The notes beneath the pieces were generated by a model. It saw only the letters and a list, made by a program, of their open reading frames with translations, was not told where the DNA came from and did not search any database. The position numbers and the translations under genes were made by a program. From contig NZ_KQ949090.1 in assembly GCF_001514305.1 (NCBI RefSeq), positions 150,012-214,011 on the forward strand: DNA of 64,000 nt. The letters are read 5' to 3'. This DNA comes from Streptomyces dysideae. GTDB taxonomy: Bacteria; Actinomycetota; Actinomycetes; Streptomycetales; Streptomycetaceae. Positions 58,665-64,000 of this stretch are shown here, piece by piece; position 1 is the stretch's first letter, and each line of letters begins with the position of its first letter.

Positions 58665-58775
58665 CCTCCTCCGCTGCACAGCGACGCCGTTGATGCTGAT
58701 CGGAAAATCGATCTCCGGAAGGGCAGGCGGCAGCATCCGGGCCGCTTGCGGACCGGATGTCGTTGGGACGGGCGG

Positions 58776-60096
58776 TCAGGCTGATGTCGGTGTGAGGGCG
58801 ACCTGGTGGCCGAGGGCCTGGAGCCGGCGGACGAGATCGCGGGTCCTGCGGGCGGGGTTGAGGTGGCGCTGGTGCCAGTCGTCGCCGAGTTCCTGGTAGG
58901 AGGCATCCGGGTCGTTGATCAGGTGCCAGGTGATGACGAGGATCGAGCGGGCGACGGCGACGAGGCTTTGGCGTGGCCGCGACGTTTGACGATGCGCCGG
59001 TAGCCGGCCCCGAGGAAGGTGTTGGCCCGGGCGGCGGCGTTGGCGGCCTCGCCGAGGGCGCCCTTGAGCCAGGGGTTGCCCTGCCCGGCCGGGCCGGCGG
59101 TGTTCTTCGCCCCGGACTGGATCGTGCGCGGACATAACTTCGCCCAGGAGACGAGATGTTCGGGGGTGGGGAAGCGGCTCATGTCCGCACCGATCTCGGC
59201 GAGGATGATCTGCGCTGTGGCCGACCCGATCCCGGGGACTGCGTCCAGCTTCTCGGCCAGGACCCGCCCGCTCACGCCGGAGGACGGTTCCGTTCCCGGG
59301 CCGTCATCCGAGGTGGAGATCTCTTCGAGGGTCTGGGCGATGAGCCGGTCGAGTTCATGGATCTGGCCGGTCAGATGGTCGACGGTGGACAGCAGTACCC
59401 CGAGCAGCCGTGCGTGGTGATCCTCGAACTGTCCCGTCAGGGCCTCGGCCAGGGCCGTCTTCTTCTTGACGAGACTGCCCTGGGCCAGCTCGGCGAGGGC
59501 ACGTGGGTTGCGTTCGCCGGTGACCAGGGCATCGAGCATGGCCCGGCCCGACCTGCCGAACAGGTCCGAGACGACGTCAGACAGTTTGATCTGGGCGTCC
59601 TGCAATGCCTTGTCCACCCGGTGCTTGTGGCGGGTGCGCTCCTGGACGAACACGGTGCGAGTCCGGGTGAAGTCCCGCAACTGCCGGACGGCCTTCGGCG
59701 GGACGAACGAGGTCCGGACCATGCCGCGTTCGGCAAGCTCGGCCAGCCAGACCGCATCCAGCTTGTCGGTCTTCGGACGCCCGGGGACGTTCTTCACATC
59801 CCGCGCGTTCACGAGCCAGCAGTCCAGGCCGCGGGCTTCCAGCAGATAGAAGAACGGGCGCCAGTACGAGCCCGTGGCTTCCATCACGACCCGCTCGACA
59901 CCCTGGCAGACCAGCTTGTCGCCGAGTTCCAAGATCGCGTTGGTCGTTGAGGCGACCGTCCAGACCTGCTGGATCCGCCGGCCCTCGATGGTGTCGTGCG
60001 GATGCGCAGGCAGACCATCCCGGATGCCTTGGCAATGTCGATCGCCGCGACCCTGGCGACCGTTCCGTCGTCGTGGTCTTCTCTCACCTCCTTCAT
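58776..60096 (-). pseudogene. IS110-family transposase gene with two frameshifts
   Basis: The minus-strand sequence encodes an IS110/IS116/IS902-type transposase of about 440 codons, but in three reading frames. It starts with MKEVREDHDDGTVARVAAID (DEDD-type RuvC-like domain). It loses frame near 60000, where a missing C in ATCCGCAC breaks the expected continuation IEGRR. It continues from about 59932 as ELGDKLVCQGVERVVMEATG to the transposase_20 domain (EKLDAVPGIGSATAQIILAE). It shifts again near 58965 into VARSILVITWHLINDPDASY and ends at 58776. Programmed frameshifting is not known for this family, so it is most likely dead. Confidence 0.85.
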
Positions 60097-60518
60097 GAGG
60101 CGCCCCCTGTTGTGCTGGTGTGGGCGGGGCTGTCCGGGGAGCCTGAGGGGAACGGAGAAGCTGATCGGCGTGCTCAAGGCGACAGTGTGCGGCCCCTCGG
60201 ACGGCTCCCTCACCAGATTCCTATGCGGGCTCACAGCCCAAACATCCAGCGGCGTCGGCGGACAGCCCATGTACCGATTTTCACGCCCGCGCGCGAGGCG
60301 TCATCCGCAGGTGAACGGCTGACTCCTATCAGGTCATGTTCCGCCCGGCCGAAGCCATGAGAACAAGCCCCGGCGGCCGGACAGAACAACGGGAAGACAA
60401 CCCGGCAGGGCGTCAGTCAGTGCCCGAGTCACGACCACCGGAACCTGCGTACCACTATCAATGTCAGTGCCCCCGGTTACTGTGAGTGAGCATTGATCGA
60501 CAGCGCACAGGGGGAAAC
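60097..60518. other. Non-coding DNA between the insertion sequence and the next gene
   Basis: 422 bp with no supported gene. Its left part probably belongs to the insertion sequence (IS110 transposase start-proximal non-coding end). Its right part holds the promoter of the next gene. Confidence 0.4.
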
Positions 60519-61412
60519 ATGGCGCACACCGACCACCCGACCATGCGACGCGTTCTGCGCCGCGAAATTGCCGGCACGATCGGCCTGCTGACCGACGAGC
60601 ACGACTTCCGTGCCATGCGGCGCTACCGCAGCTTCACCTTCGACGACCACAAGATCTACCTGCAACAGGTGGAGGCTCTCCTCAGGACACGCGCCTCCCA
60701 GGGCAGCCACACGACGGTGGCGCTGTTCGACCCACAGGAGTACGCCGAGTTCTGCATGCTCACCGGCCTCGACCCGGACGTCCCGTCGAGCCGCACCCGC
60801 TTCACCGCCGAACTCGCGGCCACCGGCCCCAGCGTCCCCTACGACGGCCGGCCCCTGGCCGACCTCGTCCCGGTCCTCGTCGACGAAGCCGTCCGACAGG
60901 CCACCTGGGAGTACGCCTCCACACTCCTCGCCCGGCTCGGTGTCTGCGGATCCTGCGGCGAGGACATCGGCCGCGCCGCCTTCACCCGTGCGTCGGCCCT
61001 GCTCGTCCGCATCCTCGACACGGCCCACCCGGGCAGCCGACACCTCGTATGCAGCATCTCCGGAACGCCGGAGCCCCTCGCCGCCGTCCTGCACGCCGAC
61101 GAAGAGGCCCCCGGCGCCATCCAACTCGACGAGGCCGAGGCCCTCGAATTCACCACGGTCCTGGCCCTCGGCCTCGCGACGCACAGCCCCGGCGGGCTGG
61201 TGATGCGCACCAGCGCTCCCGGCACCCCGGACCGCATCTACGGCTGGCGCATGCGCGGCGACGGCCTCGAACCCCTCACCGCGGGCGAGGTCTTCGACGC
61301 CTACTGCACCGACATCGAATCCGGAGACCTCATCTCCCCGGAATCCGACGTCGACTACTGCACGCCGCCCGATCTGGGTGAGGAGGGAGAGACACCGGGG
61401 CACAGGCACTGA
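60519..61412 (+). CDS. Hypothetical Streptomyces protein with CGSCG knuckle
   Basis: 297 residues from ATG 60519, preceded by GGGGGAAAC. The first 130 residues are mixed alpha/beta and rich in Arg and Asp (RAMRRYRSFTFDDHKIYLQQ, ALFDPQEYAEFCMLTGLDPD). A Cys knuckle (LGVCGSCGEDIGRAAFTRAS) and several Asp/Glu-rich segments follow. No signal peptide or membrane helix. I recognise no domain or function; it is conserved-looking and well expressed in codon usage. A strong terminator follows. Confidence 0.7.
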   Translation: MAHTDHPTMRRVLRREIAGTIGLLTDEHDFRAMRRYRSFTFDDHKIYLQQVEALLRTRASQGSHTTVALFDPQEYAEFCMLTGLDPDVPSSRTRFTAELAATGPSVPYDGRPLADLVPVLVDEAVRQATWEYASTLLARLGVCGSCGEDIGRAAFTRASALLVRILDTAHPGSRHLVCSISGTPEPLAAVLHADEEAPGAIQLDEAEALEFTTVLALGLATHSPGGLVMRTSAPGTPDRIYGWRMRGDGLEPLTAGEVFDAYCTDIESGDLISPESDVDYCTPPDLGEEGETPGHRH

Positions 61413-61418
61413 AAAGGG

Positions 61419-61452
61419 GAGGGGTGCCCCATCCGCGGATGGGGCACCCCTC
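61419..61452. terminator. Strong bidirectional terminator before ptsI
   Basis: Perfect 17-bp inverted repeat (arms GAGGGGTGCCCCATCCG and its complement) with no spare loop bases, between convergent genes. Confidence 0.85.
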
Positions 61453-61478
61453 AAGAACAGGCGCGGGTAATCCTCCGA

Positions 61479-63149
61479 CTACTCGCCGGACAGCACCGCC
61501 TGGGCCGCGCCGCGTGCCTCCTCGGCGCTGTCCGCGGCCCGGGCGGCCGCCGCGGCACGCTCACACTGCGCCAGCGTGTACTTCGCCAGCGTCGCCCGGA
61601 CATAAGGAATCGACGCCGCACCCATGGAAAGGGACGTGACACCGAGACCGGTCAGCACACATGCGAGCAGCGGGTCGGACGCTGCCTCACCACAGACACC
61701 ACAGCTCTTGCCCTCGGCCCTGGCAGCCTCGGCGGACAGCGCGACCAGGTCGAGCAGCGCGGGCTGCCACGGATCCTGCAGACGTGACACCGCACCCACC
61801 TGACGGTCGGCGGCAAACGTGTACTGCGCGAGGTCGTTGGTCCCCAGGGACAGGAACTCGACCTCCTGCAGAATCGAGCGCGCCCGCAGCGCGGCCGACG
61901 GAATCTCCACCATCGCACCGAACTTCGCCTGCAGCCCGGCCGCACGGCACGCGTCCGCGAACGCCTTGGCATCGGCACGATCCGCCACCATCGGGGCCAT
62001 GACCTCGAGGTAGACCGGCAGCCCCTCCGCCGCCTTCGCCAGCGCCGTCAACTGGGTGCGCAGCACCTCTGGGTGGTCCAGCAGCGTCCGCAGACCGCGC
62101 ACACCCAGAGCCGGGTTGGGCTCGTCGCCCGGCGTCAGGAAGTCCAGCGGCTTGTCCGCGCCCGCGTCCAGCACACGTACGACGACACGGCCCTCGGGGA
62201 ACGCCTCGAGAACCTGTCGGTAGGCCTCGACCTGCTTCTCCTCCGACGGCGCCTTCTTACTGTCGTCCAGGAAGAGGAACTCGGTACGGAAGAGACCGAC
62301 GCCCTCGGCACCGGCATCGACTGCGGCCGGCACATCGGACGGCCCGCCGACGTTGGCCAGCAACGGCACCTTGTGACCGTCTGCGGTGGCGCCCGGCCCG
62401 GACGACGCCGCAAGCGCGGCCTTGCGCTCGGCGGCAGCGGCCGTCAGCTGGGCCTTCTTCTCGGCGCTCGGATTCACGAAGATGTCGCCAGTGCTGCCGT
62501 CGACGGCGATGACCGTGCCCTCGGCCAGCTCACCGGCACCCGGCAGGGCGACGACTGCCGGTACTCCGAGCGCCCGAGCCAGAATCGCGCTGTGGCTGGT
62601 CGGCCCGCCCTCCTCGGTCACGAAGCCGAGCACCAGCGCAGGGTCCAACAGAGCTGTGTCGGCGGGCGCAAGGTCACGAGCGACGAGAACGTACGGCTCG
62701 TCGCTGTCCGGGACACCCGGCATAGGGACCCCGAGCAAACGAGCGACGATACGATTCCGCACGTCATCGAGGTCAGCCACACGACCGGCGAGATACTCAC
62801 CGGCTCCCGCCAGCAGCTCCCGGTAGGCGGCGAACGCGTCGTACACGGCACGCTCGGCCGTGCTACCGACGGCGATACGCCGGTCCACGTCAGCCATCAG
62901 CTCGGGGTCCTGGGCCATCATGGCCTGCGCCTCGAGCACCGCCTGGGCTTCGCCCCCCGCCAGATTGCCGCGCGCAATCAGGTCGGCCGCCACAGCTTCC
63001 ACGGCCTTGCGGGCGCGCCCCTGTTCACGCTCCGCTTCCTCCGCCGGAATCTGCTTGGCGGGCGGTTCCAGAACCGCCGTCCCCATGTGCCGAACCTCGC
63101 CGATCGCCACACCGTGGCTGACGCCGACGCCTCGCAGCGTTGTCTCCAT
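61479..63149 (-). CDS. ptsI: Phosphotransferase system enzyme I
   Basis: 556 residues. Full-length EI: N-terminal HPr-binding and phospho-His domain with His186 in GGPTSHSAILARALG, PEP-binding C-terminal barrel (GVGLFRTEFLFLDD, RVLDAGADKPLDFL, SLGTNDLAQYTFAADR) and Cys502 region (CGVCGEAASDPLLACV). Transfers phosphate from PEP to HPr, starting PTS sugar uptake, mainly N-acetylglucosamine and fructose in Streptomyces. Downstream of crr by 82 bp, so an operon crr-ptsI is likely. Confidence 0.96.
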   Translation of the reverse strand: METTLRGVGVSHGVAIGEVRHMGTAVLEPPAKQIPAEEAEREQGRARKAVEAVAADLIARGNLAGGEAQAVLEAQAMMAQDPELMADVDRRIAVGSTAERAVYDAFAAYRELLAGAGEYLAGRVADLDDVRNRIVARLLGVPMPGVPDSDEPYVLVARDLAPADTALLDPALVLGFVTEEGGPTSHSAILARALGVPAVVALPGAGELAEGTVIAVDGSTGDIFVNPSAEKKAQLTAAAAERKAALAASSGPGATADGHKVPLLANVGGPSDVPAAVDAGAEGVGLFRTEFLFLDDSKKAPSEEKQVEAYRQVLEAFPEGRVVVRVLDAGADKPLDFLTPGDEPNPALGVRGLRTLLDHPEVLRTQLTALAKAAEGLPVYLEVMAPMVADRADAKAFADACRAAGLQAKFGAMVEIPSAALRARSILQEVEFLSLGTNDLAQYTFAADRQVGAVSRLQDPWQPALLDLVALSAEAARAEGKSCGVCGEAASDPLLACVLTGLGVTSLSMGAASIPYVRATLAKYTLAQCERAAAAARAADSAEEARGAAQAVLSGE

Positions 63150-63231
63150 CTCACCCGTCTCCGATAGTGCGGCGGGTCCCGCCGCCGCTGTGGTTGTCGT
63201 CCCTAGTAGCCGTCGTACGACGGCGCTGACG

Positions 63232-63681
63232 TCACTTCCAGGCGAAGAGACTGTCGCCGGCCTTCACATCGCCGTCGTCACGGAGATCGGAAAGGGCCTC
63301 GGCCGTCGCCTCGAGTGCCACGACCGGGCACACCGGGGACTTCCCGGAGGCCTCGACCGCTGCCGGGTTCCAGCGCACCACGCTCTGACCGCGCGTCACG
63401 GTGTCGCCCTTGTTCACGAGCAGCTCGAAGCCCTCGCCATTGAGCTGCACGGTGTCGATGCCGAGGTGGGTGAGGATTCCGTGTCCCTGTTCGTCGACGA
63501 CGACGAAGGCGTGCGGGTGGAGCGAAACGATGACTCCGTCCACAGGCGCGACAGCCTCGGAAGGTTCGCGCACGGGGTCGATCGCCGTGCCCGGGCCGAC
63601 CATGGCCCCGGAGAAGACCGGATCCGGCACGGCTGCCAGTCCGATGGCGCGTCCGGCAAGCGGGGACGTCACGGTGGTCAT
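63232..63681 (-). CDS. crr: PTS IIA(Glc)-type component (Crr)
   Basis: 149 residues, typical IIA Glc length. His57 (HPHAFVVVDEQ) and the phosphorylated His72 (HGILTHLGIDTVQLNGEGFE) match the two active-site His of E. coli IIA-Glc. The N-terminal AGRAIGLAAVPDPVFSGAMV is canonical. Receives phosphate from HPr and passes it to sugar-specific IIB domains such as NagE2. Translated from ATG 63681 behind GGGAGG. A dre-like box lies about 115 bp upstream. Confidence 0.95.
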   Translation of the reverse strand: MTTVTSPLAGRAIGLAAVPDPVFSGAMVGPGTAIDPVREPSEAVAPVDGVIVSLHPHAFVVVDEQGHGILTHLGIDTVQLNGEGFELLVNKGDTVTRGQSVVRWNPAAVEASGKSPVCPVVALEATAEALSDLRDDGDVKAGDSLFAWK

Positions 63682-63795
63682 GGGAAGCCTCCCAGGGGTG
63701 GAGATTCATATGGGCCGTCACTGCCTGTATCGGACGGCGCACTGTTCAGCAGGGTATGTCACACGAAGTGCCCGTTCCGGGCGCGAGGCTCGATT

Positions 63796-63811
63796 AGAGG
63801 TCTAGACCATA
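63796..63811 (-). promoter_or_regulatory. DasR-type (dre) box upstream of crr-ptsI
   Basis: On the minus strand the site reads TATGGTCTAGACCTCT, which matches the dre consensus AGTGGTCTAGACCACT at most positions including the full GGTCTAGACC core. In S. coelicolor DasR controls crr and ptsI, so this fits the established regulation. Confidence 0.75.
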
Positions 63812-63823
63812 CCTCGAATCGAT

Positions 63824-63853
63824 TTGCTCCCGCTCTGCGGGCCCGTGTACAGT
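63824..63853 (+). promoter_or_regulatory. Plus-strand promoter, possibly of an rRNA operon
   Basis: TTGCTC (63824-63829) and TACAGT (63848-63853) are separated by 18 bp, a good HrdB-type pair pointing out of the window. Further on, TAGAGT (63986-63991) followed by TGGAAACA resembles, from memory, Streptomyces 16S rRNA leader regions. Confidence 0.45.
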
Positions 63854-64000
63854 CGTACTCCTGCTTGAGGTTGAGCAACGCGACCAAGCGTCCTTGCCCG
63901 GCAGCACCCAACTCGTCAGATCCTATCTCGGGGTCACCTTCTGCATGTCCGCAGGATGGTGGTCAGAGGGTCGGAAAAAGACTGGTAGAGTTGGAAACAT

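Larger units (their letters stand above)
58665..60518. mobile_element. IS110-type insertion sequence, ends unresolved
   Basis: The element spans the transposase and flanking non-coding DNA. IS110 elements lack clear terminal inverted repeats and duplications, so the ends cannot be set from sequence alone. The outer limits given are the neighbouring genes. Confidence 0.5.

Overview
The window is chromosomal DNA from a Streptomyces (or very close relative). GC content is very high with strong G/C bias at third codon positions. It carries lineage markers: RbpA behind a SigR-type promoter, a conservon (cvnABCD), a DasR-type chitinase, PTS genes with dre-like boxes, and several short Streptomyces intergenic repeats. 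From memory, the gene order resembles the Streptomyces coelicolor SCO1390 (crr) to SCO1431 region in reverse. That synteny is an inference, not something computed here.

Layout. 1-8.3 kb: amino-acid permease (cut by the window edge), three degenerate tandem repeats, a secreted C39-like peptidase, a 46-residue membrane protein, a TetR regulator, a GH18 chitinase with dre-like boxes, an acyl-CoA dehydrogenase, a decayed phosphotransferase remnant and a Cys-rich protein. 8.5-13.1 kb: Lrp/AsnC regulator, amidohydrolase, polyprenol-phosphate mannose synthase, FxsA, RbpA. 13.4-20 kb: UMF1-type transporter, glycerophosphodiester phosphodiesterase, YczE-like membrane protein with a divergent MocR regulator, and an FtsK-like ATPase with a small membrane partner. 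20-25.4 kb: ankyrin and HEAT-like proteins, then a tightly overlapped cassette of two glycosyltransferases and an SGNH hydrolase.

25.4-30.7 kb is a 5-oxoproline module: pxpC, pxpB, pxpA, a DUF1445 protein, an MFS transporter and a divergent FCD-type GntR regulator with a palindromic operator. It is followed by a 202-bp inverted-terminal-repeat element.

31-38.3 kb holds the most unusual locus. Three co-directional genes have the architecture of a MukFEB/MksFEB/Wadjet-like condensin: a kleisin-like protein, a small winged-helix protein and a 1590-residue SMC-like ATPase. The nuclease subunit found in Wadjet is not present. 39.4-47.3 kb is a conservon (cvnA-cvnB-cvnC ... cvnD) into which a 1208-codon HyuA-HyuB (5-oxoprolinase/hydantoinase) gene is inserted, overlapping cvnD.

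47.4-58.6 kb: glycerol kinase and facilitator, a degenerate EAL-CBS-GGDEF protein, a lipid-transfer-type thiolase with its DUF35 partner, a NUDIX hydrolase, a GH31 glycosidase and acetoacetyl-CoA synthetase. 58.7-60.5 kb contains a frameshifted IS110-family transposase. 60.5-64 kb: a hypothetical protein, then ptsI and crr under a dre-like box, and at the edge plus-strand promoter-like DNA that looks like the leader of an rRNA operon.

Functional themes are sugar/aminosugar uptake and chitin use (dre boxes at both ends of the window), 5-oxoproline metabolism (two unrelated enzyme types), and acyl-CoA metabolism. One palindrome, TCTGACG-N3-CGTCAG, precedes both the thiolase operon and the decayed phosphotransferase remnant 46 kb away.
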